A program made the position numbers and the translations under genes. A stretch of 64,000 nucleotides of DNA, from positions 8,124,501 to 8,188,500 of the forward strand of contig NC_072798.1 of NCBI RefSeq assembly GCF_028583425.1, read 5' to 3'. Under the pieces are notes generated by a model that was given only the letters and a program-made list of their open reading frames with translations, was not told where the DNA came from and made no database searches. This document shows, piece by piece, positions 1 to 12,000 of this stretch (its first letter is position 1; every line of letters begins with the position of its first letter). Source of the stretch: Eublepharis macularius (Eukaryota > Chordata > Lepidosauria > Squamata > Eublepharidae).

Positions 1-1800
1 CTTATTGGCCCTCCTGGCTGCCTGGACACTGACGTGTGTGTGTGTTGTGTGCAGACAAGTGGTACCCCAGGCCACCATCCCATAGGAAATTTTCTCCTAG
101 AGGTCATAATGGCAAACGTGATCTTGCTTAGAAGCCCTTTATCTGTTACATTCTAGAGTATGACATTTGCTGCTTCACCATCCTCAGCCTCCCCAGTCTT
201 ACAGTTGCTGACTCCTGCTTGTGCCAGCAGATTTAGGGGTAACCTATATAAACTGTGATAAGGGATTTAATTGTTTTTTAGTCAATGTTTAGTGGATTGT
301 GACAGCCTATGGCTATAGACAATAAATTCTTTTGATACTTGATACAGTAGATTTAGGCTGGCATCAGAGGAAGGCGTGGTTTAGGAAGGGAAGGAACCTC
401 AGAAGGGTTTAATGTCATAGAGTCCCCCCTGTAAAGCAGCTATTCCAGGGGAGCTGATCTCTCTTATCTGGAGATCAGTGGTAATTCCCGGAGAACTCCA
501 GGCTCTGTCTGGAGGTTGCAACTTTACCCAGTCTCCTTCTCTTCAAATCAGCTCTGCTGTTCCCTCCTGTATGCTTGAACCGTCTCTCCAAGCACCTGCT
601 GACACTTTAGTCAAATCCCTCTTCAGATACTAATAATTCATGCAGCTTTCCAACCAAGGTGTCACGAATTTTTGCATCACCAATTCTGTTCACATTAATC
701 CACTGTTCAAACACACACTGTCATGGGCAGGGCCGGCCCAAGCAGGGTGGTTCAAGTCCAAACCTTAATGCCAGAGTCTGAGGGGAGTTCCAAGAGCAAA
801 AGCCAGGTCAAACCGGTGGTCAGAGCACGAGATAATGCCAGGAGTGGGTTCAGAGTCCAAGAGCAAGGTCAGGCACAGTCCAAGGTCAGTTACCAATTGT
901 GTCAGGTCCAAAACCGGGCATGGGCATGGTTCATGGAACACAGAGTGATTGCAGGCAGCAGACACGTTGCTTCCATGCCTGGATGTTGTTTCTGACTGGC
1001 TTTTCTAGCCAGGCGTGGTTTTCAGCCAGCTGCTGGTGCTCCATCCTGAAGCTACTCATCGTCGCTCTCCAGCAGCTGGCATTGGCTCAGGAGATGAGCA
1101 CTGCGCCATCTCTCCTGCAGTTCCAGTCTCTGGCGCTGTCTCCGGTGCCCTCTGGGCATGGGTGAACCTGGGGGGGTGGGGGTGGAAGGCCCTGGCTGTG
1201 CTTCCCCTGTGGTGCTGGCAGTCCCTGACTGAGCTTCCCCTGTGGAAGTTCCTGGCTGAGCTTCCCCTGTAGTATTGGGGCTAGAGGGTGCTGGTGTCTC
1301 AGCTGCTAGCTGTGAGCTTTGATCAGCCAGCAGCTGCTGCTCCTGATTACCGGCTTCTGCTGAGTCAGGGCTGGCTACTTGGAGCTCCTCTTCTCCTGGG
1401 GAATCCTGGCTGGCTACACGAGCCCCTCTCCTCCTGAGGAGGAGTCCTCGCTCTCACTGAGCCCAGACTGGGCCATGACACACACACCCTTCCCATCATT
1501 TTTGCACTCACCTTCATTTTGACCCTCTAACTGAATTGGTCTATGGGAAGCAATCCTTAAAGTGAATTCCTTTTTTTGGTTTATTATATATATTAATAGG
1601 ACATCTCTTAAATATTTCTTTAAAAAATAAAAAACGACTGAAAAAAATAGGACTTTTTTTTATTGTTACTTGGAGCATCCAGCCAGGTAACTCCTACTCA
1701 CCTGAGGCTAAGTCCCAGGCTACCACCAGATAATTGTTGGGGGGGGAGAAAACCAAAAACATGGTCTGGGTGTGCTTTCAGTCCCGAGTCTGCAGAAAAC
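1..1800. repeat. Unassigned repeat-like and unique DNA at the left edge
   Basis: I recognise little here. Positions about 455-530 (GAGATCAGTGGTAATTCCC...AGAACTCCAG) are a worn copy of the TAGGGTTGCCA hAT-type MITE seen whole at 43517. Positions about 720-1480 are a GC-rich block with repeated short phrases (GAGCTTCCCCTGTGG-like units at 1195-1270, AGGTCA phrases at 800-900), suggesting a dispersed repeat of unknown class. The short open frames have no protein-family likeness. Confidence 0.35.
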
Positions 1801-1980
1801 TCGGCAGTCTGTTTTTTGTGACACTGGAATTTCCTTAGTGCCCGTTCCGGGCTGTTTTGTACTGTTCCCGGAGCCTTTTGGCATGGAACAGTTAATAAAA
1901 GGGTGCCAGTCCAGAGTTTTCATTTCTAAAATATTGTTCTAGAGTGTCTCTAACGCATCCCACTGTTTTTTGTGGCACCC
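1800..1980 (-). repeat. Partial copy of the CCCGTTCC snapback element
   Basis: Shares long stretches with the right half of the palindromic element at 40577-40890: GTGCCCGTTCCGG, TTTTTGGCATGGAAC-like, GGGTGCCAGTCCAGAGTTTT and CACTGTTTTTTGTGGCAC. Only one arm and part of the loop are present. It is cut off by the DIRS fragment that follows. Confidence 0.6.
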
Positions 1981-1981
1981 G

Positions 1982-2405
1982 ATGTGCCCGATGGAAGGTG
2001 GAGTAAGCCTTTGGTAAGAAGGACTGATCAGTCCGTAACACCACCTTCTCCTTGTGGAAGATGCGCAGATCTGGCCTAATAGACAGAGCGCCAAGCTCCG
2101 ATATCCTGCGCGCCGAAGTTATCGCCACCAGGAAAATGGTTTTAAGTCTCAGCCATTTCAGAGCGATGTCCTTGATAGGCTCAAATGGTGGCTTGGTGAG
2201 TGCTGATAACACGACGTTCAGACGCCAGGTCGGGAAACGATGCACCACTGGAGGGTTGAGCAGGGTGGCCCCTCTGAGAAATCTCTTGTTGATGAGACGC
2301 GATGGGGATACCGTCAATCTCCTGAACGACAGTACCAATTGCCGCTATTTGTTTTCTCAGTGTCGCTGGTCGTAGTCCCCTGTCTAGCCCCTCCTGCAGA
2401 AAACT
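1982..2405 (-). mobile_element. Fragment of a DIRS1-type tyrosine-recombinase retroelement (fossil)
   Basis: About 420 bp almost identical to part of the recombinase region of the larger DIRS copy at about 21070-21490. It has no terminal repeats and no other parts, so it is a broken remnant. The small divergence between the two copies suggests that the family was active recently on a genomic time scale. Confidence 0.8.
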
Positions 2406-2409
2406 CTCA

Positions 2410-2850
2410 AAGTAGTTGAGAGAGCAATCGCTGAAAAACTCCAGGCCTTCTTGGACAATTCTGGTGCTTTGGACCCTTTTCAGTCTAGTTTTAGACCAGG
2501 CTATGGGACAGAGACAGTTGTGGTGGCTCTAGTTGATTACCTCCGCCTGAATGTAGACAAAGGCCATACTTCATAGTTGCTCCTCCTGCATCTATCTGCA
2601 GCCTTTGAAAAAACTAGACCACACCATAATGCTGAGGTGTTTGGAGGCACAAGAAGGTATCAGGGGATGTGCCTTGGACTGGTTTAAATCATTTCTCATG
2701 GGACAAAGTGTTACTATTGGAGGCCAGCTACCCTCAGTATGGGAATTATCTTGTGGGGTTCCAAAAGGCGCAAACTTATCCGCTATGTTATTCAACCTCT
2801 ACAAAGGCAACCTCTTCTTGGGCAACTGAAGACAATGGGCTTAGAAGGGT
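2410..2850 (+). mobile_element. L2-clade LINE fragment, reverse transcriptase region
   Basis: Conceptual pieces such as FRPGYGTETVVVALVDYLRL, DWFKSFLMGQSVTIGGQLPS and LSCGVPKGANLSAMLFN match the L2-type reverse transcriptase (FRPGHGTETAL..., LSCGVPQGSVLSPMLFN). Frame changes and stops show an old, dead copy. The fragment stops before the YADD region. Confidence 0.75.
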
Positions 2851-2857
2851 GTAAGTC

Positions 2858-3151
2858 TGTTTAATAACATAAGAGCCCTGCTGTATCAGACCAGTGGTCT
2901 ATCTTGTCCAGCATCCTGTTTCACACAATGACCAAACGAGTTGCCCCGGAGAGCCAACAAATGGACATGGATTACTAGCCCTTCCTCTGACACTGCCTGC
3001 TAGCACTGATATTCAGAAGTTTGCTACCTCCGTATATGGAGGTTCCCTTTACTCACCATGGCTAAGAGCCATTGATATATCTATCTTCCTTGAATCTGCC
3101 TAATTCTTTTAAAGCCATCTATGCTTGGGGCTATCACTATACTCATTGGCG
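2858..3151 (+). repeat. CR1-type dispersed repeat, 5' part (split by an L1)
   Basis: The text AAGAGCCCTGCTGTATCAGA ... GTCCAGCATCCTGTTTCACA is a widespread reptile/bird repeat. It breaks off at ACTCATTGGC and resumes at about 6253 with AGTGGATTCTACATG, just as the intact repeat would read. The break is filled by the L1 at 3152-6237. Confidence 0.75.
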
Positions 3152-4327
3152 ATTTTCTTTCCCTTTTTCATCACATGGGATTTGGCCCTAGGTTTCTCGG
3201 TACTCTGCAAGCTCTTTATTCATCTACTCAAGCCCAAGTTAAGGCTAACAATCTGAAATCTGGTTTATTTAATATAAATAGATGTACCCGTCACGGTTAT
3301 CCACTTCCCCCCTCCTTTTAGCACTTGCTGTGGAGCCGCTGGCAGAAGCCCTAAGGCAAAATCCTCAGATCCACGGTATTAAAGTGGGGAACTATGAACA
3401 TAAGGTTTCACTTTACACTGATGATATTTTAATTTTTACCTCTTTACCAGTTGATTCTTTAGAATCAGTCTCACAAACCCTACCCTTGTTTAGTTCGATT
3501 TCAGGTTTAACAGTTAATAAATCCAAATCAGAGTTGTTTCCCATTAATATGACCCCTAGTTCAGTAGCTAGGTTATGAACATGATTTACATTCAAATAGG
3601 TTACGAAGAAGGTGAGATATCTAGGAGTTTATATCCCCATACGCTTGAATGATGTCGTTCGGGTAATTTTTGATGAACTTTTCAAATCAGTGCTGATCCT
3701 TTTTTCTAAAAAGAAAAAACAAACTTACTCATGGTTTGATAGGATCTCACTGGTTATATCTCTTATTCTCCCTAAGTTTTGTTTCTATTCTGATCCCTCC
3801 CAGTTAAAATACTTCCAAGAAAATGACAGCTTTGGGAAAGGGCTCTCAATGAGTTTATTTGGTCTGGCCGCAAACCAAGAGTTGGGTTCCGGACGTTACG
3901 TCAGAGGATTAGGTGGTCTGAATGTCCCAGACCGGTCTTTATATCATGCTGCCTCTTCTTTGGCTCCATTGATTCAGGCTTTAAAATGGAATCCAACGGA
4001 AGCCTGGATCTCTGTAGAAAGTTTCTTTTCTTTACCACTTTCCTTACCAGTAACCATCTGGTCCTCAGCTAAAAACAGGCCAGCTGTGACTTCCTCCAAT
4101 TCCCTGTTAGACAACATGCTGAAAACCTGAGATAAATATAGGAAAATCTTAGTTCCAGGTATTTCTCCCCTAACACCTTTCATTAACCAAGATTGGTTTC
4201 CCCCAGGAAAGGATTTAAGTGAGTTTAGGGAATGGAAAGACTCTGGGTTATTGTTTATTATTAATTGGATTAAAAATGGGCCAATTCTAGATAAATCTAT
4301 AGTGAAAGAAAGATTCAGAATTAAGAT

Positions 4328-4700
4328 ATCAGGCCTGCCTGCCTGCAAGCCGGGCTGCTGGTGTAAACGAGGGCAATCTGCTTTGATTTCACTTGCTTTA
4401 GTTTCATTCGTGAGTCGTGAGTGAGTGAGTGACTGCCTGCAAGCTGGGCTGCTGGTGTGAAGGAGGGCAATCTGCTTTGCTTTCACTTGCTTTAGTTTCA
4501 TTCGTGAGTCGTGAGTGAGTGCCTGCCTGCCTGCAAGCCAGGCTGCTAGTGTGAAAGAGGGTAAGCTGCTTTGATTTTACTTGCTTTACTTTTATTTGTG
4601 ACTCCTGAGTGAGTGATTGCCTGCCTGTAAGCCAGGCTGCTGGGGTTGGCTTTCTAAAGGAGGGTACACTGCTTTGATTTCATTTGCTTTATTTTCATTT
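4328..4700 (+). repeat. Minisatellite, about four units of 90-103 bp
   Basis: Units begin GCCTGCCTGCAAGC(C/T)GGGCTGCTGG near 4331, 4430, 4526 and 4618. Each contains GCTTTGATTTCACTTGCTTT and GTGAGTCGTGAGTGAGTG-like text. The array lies inside the L1 and has drifted between units. It is followed by GA/GGGGG simple sequence to about 4830. Confidence 0.85.
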
Positions 4701-4839
4701 TTGACTCCTGAGAGTGTGTGGACTGGAGGGGGGGAGAGTGGGGGGGGGTAGAGAGAGAGAGAAAGTGTGTGGGGGGGTGGACTGGAAGGAGAGAGATAGC
4801 GGGGGTGGTATAGAGAGAGAAAAATCAATCCACAGATCA

Positions 4840-5445
4840 TGAATACAAATCTCCACAGATCTCCATTTCATCTGAGGCTCAGCTCTACTGCTTTGGTTAT
4901 CTGCCTAGCATGCCATTTTCCTTCTTGAGTTGCCCAGGAGATGCAGTTGAGGTCTGAACTGTGTTAGAAAGCTCTGTGCTGGCCTAGCAAGTGCACAAGG
5001 CAGCCACTTAGAGAGGATTGTAAAGTTAAGTGACTTACAGTGCAATTTTAAGCAGAGTTACTGCAGTCTAAGCCCATCGAAGGGACCTCTCTTTCAGTTT
5101 GATCTTTGACACTGCAAGGACAGGGTTGTTCCTTAGTGTGTACTACACTGTGTAGTGACTTTTTTCCTCTGAAGTTATTTTTTGTCATCTTTTGATTGTT
5201 ATCTGTTGATTGTCATCTTCCAGAAGGGCCCTAGGAATACATATCTGTATTTCTCTGGAGGGAGAAAAAGGGCACTCTGGAGGGTGATAAAGCCTCCCCC
5301 AGTGATGTTAGGGGGTGTGGCATATGCAAATCAGTTATGCCAATGACACACGTCTGGTGATGGCAAGGGGTGTGGCATATGCTAATGAGTTATGCTAATG
5401 AGTTCCTGCAGTTCTTTTTCTACGAAATGACCCCTGCAAATTATT
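4840..5445. repeat. Dispersed-repeat patchwork inside the L1
   Basis: Positions 5037-5085 are a worn copy of the AGTGCAATCCTA palindromic MITE. Positions about 5295-5440 contain a partly doubled phrase, GGGGTGTGGCATATGC followed by AATCAGTTATGCCAATG or TAATGAGTTATGCTAATG, then TTTTTCTACGAAATGACCCC, which I recognise as a common squamate repeat of uncertain class. No coding potential. Confidence 0.5.
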
Positions 5446-6374
5446 ATTAAGGGTGACACATAAAGACCCTCTGCCATACCAAAAAAACTGGTCTGATTCT
5501 TTAAAATGGATTTTCTTGGAATCAGATTGGCAACAGATATGGAACTCCCCTTCCAATAAATCTAGTTGTTGGAATATTAAACTCCAATTTTACAAGCTTT
5601 TGTCCAATTGGTATTTAACGCCACATAAACTGAATCAGATGAATAGGTCGTTGAGCCCTCTGTGCTGGAGATCTTGTAAGCAGGAAGGCACGGCCCTACG
5701 TATGTGGTGGGAATGCCATTTTGTTCAGGAATTTTGGAGAGTGGTTCACTAAGAGATATCCAACATGGTGGGTCTTTTGTTGCCATACTCCCCAGAATTT
5801 CTCCTGTTGGATTTTTGGCCCAACTCTATGCTAGATAGGAATACCAGATCTCTTGTTTCGACATTGGTTGCCTCTGCTCGTTTGGTCATTGCTAGGAATT
5901 GGAAATCCCTGGTAGGTCCATTGCTAAAAAATGGTATCAGAAAATCTGGGAGCAATATTTGATGGGTAGGATTATGCATAATCCGTTTTTTGGGAACTTG
6001 CATATGGTAGTCCCCTTATTTGAATATGATGAAATATAGAAACCAGTTTTAGATGTTTTAAATGCCAAAGATGTAATCCCCTCAATGCAACAAAGTTTAA
6101 ATGCCTGTTTATTGTAATTGTTTTTTTAACAATTTGCCAAGAGTTGTTTTGATCATTTCTTTTATGGTTTAATTTTAATTCTTTTCTTTTTTGTATTGTA
6201 TGGTTTTATCATTTCTTGTATTAAATCTTTTAAAAAAACTATACTCATTGGCAGTGGATTCTACATGTTTTCTTCTGTCCTGAGAATGTTCTCCTGATTA
6301 TTTCCTCTCTGCACCAAATTTAAGAGTTGATCTGAAGTTGGTTTCTTTGTAGCCATAAGCCTTTTTTAAAGACT

Positions 6375-6656
6375 AACCAACTTTATTGTAGCATAAGCTT
6401 TCAAGAACCACAGCTCTCTTCATCAGATGCATCATCAGCTTTCAAGAACCACAGCTCTCTTCATCAGATGCATCGTCAGCTTTCGCGAACCACAGCTCTC
6501 TTTGTCAGATGCATCGTCAGCTTTCGCAAACTACAGCTCTCTTCATCAGATGCATCGTCAGCTTTCGAGAACCACGGTTCTCTTCGTCAGATGCATTGTT
6601 AGCTCTCAGAGAACCACAGCTCTCTTATGCTACAATAAAGTTGGTCAGTCTTTTTT
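6375..6656. repeat. Inverted GAAAGCTTATGC repeat whose loop expanded to a tandem array
   Basis: The flanks are inverted (GACTAACCAACTTTATTGTA at the left, TACAATAAAGTTGGTCAGTC at the right). Between them lie about five tandem units of 36-38 bp reading roughly TTTCgAGAACCACaGCTCTC, TTCATCAGATGCATCgTCAGC. The unit is one arm of the inverted repeat seen whole at 33833 and 34928. The open frame through it is a by-product of repetition. Confidence 0.8.
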
Positions 6657-7560
6657 TTAAGTGACTTTTATTATTTATATATAACAATATAACGTTTATA
6701 ACTCTCCAGTAATACAAAATATCAACAGTCTCTTAATACAGAGATATCATTATGTTTATAAAAGTGGTTTGTCGATTACAGAAATATAAAGTTAAAAGAT
6801 AACCCGTAAAATAAAAGCATTATCGTCAAAATAAAGTTCCACTAAAGCTCACCATAACCCCCACATTTCTACGTCTACAATATATTTTAACTTTGTTAAT
6901 AAAAGTTTGTTTTTAAATAAAAATTCTAAAAAAGGTTCCCATTTAACATAGAAGTTTGAGGTACCTGTTGGATTAGTTTGAAGATGTAATTTTTCAGTTA
7001 TTTTCTCCATCAATAGTAGATCCCAGACTTTGTTAAACCGTGTATTAAATGTGGGGACTGATTTAGATTTCCAGCGCAAAGCCAATGATGTTTTAGCTGC
7101 ATGAAGTGTTGTTATTAAACCCTTTCTAATGGACGGTATTTCCCGAGTTCCCCAAATATCCAAAAAGATAATTTCTGGTTTCATAGGCATCTCTTGGTTG
7201 GTTATTAATGCAATTTGAACTAAAACCTTATTCCAGAACTCTGTTACATACTGGCACTTCCACCAACAATGAGCATTATCGCTTATTTGTCCACATTGTT
7301 TCCAGCATAAAGGTGGACTTTTAGAGTATATTTTAGCTAATTTCTGTAGTGTAAGATACCAAAAATTAAGTATTTTATATGATTATAGATTAATGTTAAT
7401 GGGTTGAGATCTAAATAATCTCGAATTCCAGATCTGATTCCATTCAGCTTTTATTGGCTTTAAGGATTCTGTTATCAGCAGTAAGAACAATAGGGAAGTC
7501 GCACTGCTCCTTTAAGGGCCATTTACACCTTAAGGTTCCATACCTTAAAAAAGAAAATAC
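6657..7560 (-). mobile_element. Second L1-clade LINE, 3' part, reverse orientation
   Basis: The minus-strand frame contains IIFLDIWGTREIPSIRKGLI and AAKTSLALRWKSKS, the C-terminal part of L1-type ORF2 (compare LLDFWPN...ARLVIARNWKSLV near 5800-5915 in the first copy). Upstream on that strand is the CWKQCGQ-type knuckle near 7300. The A/T-rich 3' end abuts the inverted repeat at 6656. Only the last kilobase is present. Confidence 0.7.
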
Positions 7561-7904
7561 ATCATATCTCTCTAGCAACCTTTTCTTTGTATTCTATTGA
7601 TAAATCTACCAGTCCCCCAACACAGTTTTCTTGGACCATCCTAAAAGTGCTCGCTTTTCAAAGGCAGATATACTGCTTTACTGATCACTATGTTGATCTT
7701 GCCATGGGATGCAGTGTTAGGACTTTTGATAACATTTGTCAAATTCCTGCCATAATACTGGGAGGTGCTCATGTGGCGGTCTCCCACCAGCACTTCAAAA
7801 TCTTAAATATCCTAGGCAGTCGCATCTTCAGAGTATTGCACCCGTGGTTAGAATTCTTCTTACAGCTTCAACTCCTATAACAACCAGTCTATATTTTTAT
7901 ATAA

Positions 7905-8030
7905 TAATTGTGTGTGTGTTATGTGCCATCAAGTCGCCTCTGACCTATGGCGATCCCATGCATGAAAGACCTCCAGAATGTCTTATCATTAACAGACTTG
8001 CTCAGATCCTGCAAACTGGATATAATAATT
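7905..8030 (+). repeat. Dispersed repeat with TGTGTGTTATGTGCCATCAA
   Basis: The phrase GTGCCATCAAGTCGCCTCTG ... ATGGCGATCCCATGCATGAA is a common reptile interspersed repeat. I cannot name its class with certainty. Only about 120 bp are recognisable. Confidence 0.5.
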
Positions 8031-8934
8031 AGCAATTCAGAAATAATGGAGGCCAATTTACAAGTTATCTCTCATGGTTGTTTCTAGAAAGCCCTCCCCT
8101 CTTCTCAGATTTTACGCTTGTTTGGAGCCCTCTAAGTCATATGGTATTTAAAAGTATAAACACCTTAATTTTTTACAAGCAAATTTGCAAATGTGCCCAG
8201 CGTTGGAATATAGGCTGCAGGGGGATTAATGTGTTTACCCAGTGTGACCTGGAAGGGAAACCTGGCAGAGAGCCAATAGCCCACTCTAACTCAAAGCTTG
8301 GGAAACTAAGATGTGTTTATAAACTGCTATTGATCAATTGATCAGGTGATTTCTTTTCTAGGCTCAAAAAAAGATTGCCATAACTGGCATAGCCTCTCAG
8401 TCTAAGAGTGATTCCGCACACGTTGGATAATGCACTTCCAATCCTCTTTATAGATCGTTCGGAATGGATTTTTTCATGTGCGGAACAAAAAATCCACCTC
8501 AAACGATACAATAGGCATAGGAATTATCAGTATGTCTCATTTTCAACATGGCCCCATCTGTGGATACATAAATCTGGAGACTATAGCCATGAACAGACAA
8601 AACATATTTTCCTACAAACCTGAAAAATAACCCAGGTTTGCAGAAAAATCTGAAACCTAAAAAAAAGAAACCAAAGCTTGAATGTAATATTATTAGCAGA
8701 AGCAGCACTTGCACCTTTAAGAAATGAATGCCCTCTAAAGTGGCCATTGTGGGGGTTGCTAGGCAACCAAATAATATTGCCAGCCTTGGTTTCTGTTCAT
8801 AAAGGGTGTTTTCCAGGCCTGTTTTGGCCTTTGAAAGAGGACTCATTGGACCTAGGCCTGGCAGCAGCCACTGACAGATCCAGCTATTCACTACTATTCA
8901 ATAGCAGCCACTGCAATGGTTACTGCATCATTGT
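8030..8934. other. No gene recognised
   Basis: AT-rich sequence with several short frames on both strands, none with a family likeness, plausible splice sites or codon bias. Possibly old repeat debris around 8660-8900. Confidence 0.4.
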
Positions 8935-9065
8935 GGTGTGGTTACTGTTTCAGACTAGGATCTAGGAGATCCAGGATAAAATGGAGAAAAAAAGAATGAT
9001 GTAAAGCTGCTTTGGGTCCCCATTAAGGATGGTATATAGGAAGTCAATAAGTAAATATAATTGAA
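8935..9065 (+). repeat. Sauria SINE fragment
   Basis: GACTAGGATCTAGGAGATCC followed directly by GGATAAAATGGAG and GTAAAGCTGCTTTGGGTCCC is a Sauria SINE with its middle missing. The 3' end reads GGTATATAGGAAGTCAATAA. Confidence 0.7.
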
Positions 9066-12000
9066 GATGAGGGCAGATAAAAGGTTGGTTAGTGGGTAGG
9101 AAGGAGAAGGAAGTAAAAATTATTTTAAAACTAAACAAGGCACAAAATGAAATAAATTGTTGAAACAAGATGAATAAAGCCACCAAACAAATCAATTAAT
9201 CAAAAGTGGAATGATTGTTGCATGTCCTTAATAGGCAAGAGTGTATGAAAAGGAAAGCAGCTATGGGGACTCGGTGGGATACCGCCACTGCTTGCCAAGG
9301 GCTTTTGGTGCCCTTTCCAATGTTGTCATTGTGTGCGTCATGGTATTTAATCCCGTTCTTTCCTGCTGTGCCAAATCCTATACAGCCTCATACTTGTTGT
9401 TTTACTCCCTTGTGCATTCCTCATTATTTCATAACTTCTTCCCACTTACAGTCCCAAAGAAGCAGCTCCAGTGTATTCCTTCACAGACACTTAATGGTAT
9501 AGTAGGATTTATTTCATAACTGCAAGGGACATTCCTTTTCATTAATTTCAACAAATAAGCTAACTCTTTCTTTAAAAACATACATAGCAGAGATGCCTTG
9601 AACCTGCAGAGGGAAAACAACAGTTGAAAGGCCAAGGCAACATGCAGGTGTAATCAAGACACACAGAGATGTCAGCAAGCACCATACAAGAGACTGTCAT
9701 GTTTTCTTTCTTACATACACCCCATTTAATGGTTCCATGTTTTTTTAAACATGAGTTATTTTGTAAAAGCCTTAGCTCTTAAACTGAACAGGTATTATTC
9801 CTAGAATTTTATACCCTCATACAATTCATACATGATTTATATCATACCTTTTAACAAAGCTCTCAAATCAATTGCAGTTACTTTATATCCTGATTCTAGA
9901 TATATTGATGCAGAAGCCCCATTAATTTAAATTGAATGTTCTTCCAAACAAGAACTCTTGGAATCAGGCTGTTAATAATTTGGCTGTATATGAAAACAGC
10001 CACTTCAACCATCACTAAAAGAGATGAGCATATTTACTTCCTGATTAATCTGTGTGCAGCAGAAACAAATTGCCAGAGGCTGGGAATAAAACCAATCAGT
10101 GGAGACCCTTATTAGGATTCTACTAGTATACTGCTACCTTGTTCTTGGAAGAATATGGCTGCAGTTGGAGAAAGGATATACCTATTCTGTCAAGACTAGG
10201 TGTTTCTTCAGGCTTCATACTTAAACTGTATTCAGACACGAACTTCCTTTGTTACTCTGTTTAGGCTTTGGCGTTGATCCCACCTACAATTTTTACAGGC
10301 ACAGAGTGGTGTTGATTTTAGCCAATTCCTCCACCACCACCCCCAAACTATTCCTGGGGGATCTCCTGTCTCCCAGGAGCAACATTTTGGGGAGGATACT
10401 GTAGGAGGGAAGCAACTCACTTCCCCTCCTTGCACACACACAAATTCTATGAGGGATCCGCCCTTTATCTGGCTATACTATATTTCCATGTACTATGGAA
10501 AGCACTTTGGGCTGCATTCAAGAAGTTAAAAAGAAAGACTAATATATAAAGAATGAGGCTAATTTGACCATGTTTTCTACATGTAGTGATATTTTTAAAA
10601 GTGTTAGAGCATTCAAACATGAAAAAGATCCTCTCCACTGCCAAAACCAGTAGTCCAAAAATAGCTTTGCTGATTGATTCTGCTGAAATATGAACAGCCA
10701 CAAGCCACTATTTCTTAGATGATCCACTAAGACTTCATCATGTCAAGGAAACGTAGAACAAAAGGTTGGATCCCATGGAAAAGATTCCACAGGAACAAGG
10801 CCGGGAAGTAATTTTAGCTGATTCTTTCCCTGCTGCAGCAGCCCTTCAACTCCCCCCTCCGTAGTCCCCTGATCCCCAGGAGCAGCATTTGGGGGGACAT
10901 TCCAAGCTGCAGTTGGAGAGGGAAGCCACATTTCCATGCATAGAATTTAAATGAGACCCAACCCGAGGGTTTGATAAAAGATACTTTGTGGGCTTTCTTC
11001 ATTTCCTTAATACATTTTTTTAAGAAGCAGATACTGTTAATCTAAATTTGATATATCTGAATGATACTGCAAATATAATGAAAAAAACCCCACACATCTA
11101 TATATGTTATTTATTAAAATATTTTATGAAGTAATCATAAAATCTAAGAAAATATATTTAACATTGCTGTAGATCATTGAACTATATATACACTGAGCTC
11201 ACAGTACAGGATTTCTAGGCAGTATTATGAATTTTAAAATACTATTTCAAGGTATCTTTAAAAATCCTCAGACCTTAACTTTTTGTATACCATTCTTTAT
11301 GCTATTACCATGAGCTATGGTAGCAGATTCCTAAAAAGAATATCATTACCACTAGTATGAAGTAATGTAAAGAAGGAGTGTCCTTATACAAAGATTTTTA
11401 ATAGCTGTGTATGTGCTGGATGAATTTTGTTGAATGAATTTGCCATTTGAAAAGGAAGTATTATTATGCTGACATATAATACATTTCATAACTAGTTTAC
11501 TTTACCTTCTTTCAAGCAGCAGCTAAGAAAAACAACTAAAAGTAGGGTTTTTTTCTGTAAGACTATCATATATGCATTGTTAACATTCACCTGCAAATCC
11601 GAAACACATCATACAACTCAGTGAAACTTATTGCTGAGTGTACATACTGTAAAGCTGTAAAATGGTCACTAGAAAACAGAAAAAAGAGTTGAAAATCAGT
11701 AGTCACTGATGCGTGTCACCCAATAGTTTTGTCCAAAGGTATCTTCTTATTTTTTTTTAATTAAAGAGGGCCAAAAAGAGAATAGAATGAACTGCAGATC
11801 ATTTATTTGTAAAACTGATGGAATATAAACATTCCAAGGTGGAAGAAAATGTCAAGCAGAGATTCTTCCTCTAAGGAACTGTACCCTTTTCCTTCTACCT
11901 TTGGAAACTCAGCCTTTGGTCTGCATAACAGCTCTTGAAGTAAAAATATCAGGGTTCACATTCCAGACCATCCATTTCTCTTGGCCTAGTGCAAATAATA

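Larger units (their letters stand above)
3152..6237 (+). mobile_element. L1-clade LINE, 5'-truncated, inserted in a CR1-type repeat
   Basis: Reverse transcriptase parts are readable: RFLGTLQALYSSTQAQVKAN, then FLLALAVEPLAEALRQNPQI, then VSLYTDDILIFTSLP (the YxDD catalytic box). The C-terminal zinc-knuckle-like part near 5590-5750 reads SPLCWRSCKQEGTALRMWWE. These match vertebrate L1/Tx1-type ORF2. The 3' end is A-rich, and ACTATACTCATTGGC occurs at both ends (3137-3151 and 6238-6252) as a target duplication. Many stops mark it as dead. Positions about 4326-5445 are foreign sequence inside it. Confidence 0.85.

Noticed and set aside
6427-6640. CRISPR-like regularly spaced repeats
   Set aside because: The units are contiguous without unique spacers, in a vertebrate genome, and derive from an interspersed repeat arm.
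8499-8891. A 130-codon minus-strand frame
   Set aside because: No recognisable domain, no supporting splice signals, and overlapping frames of similar length on both strands.
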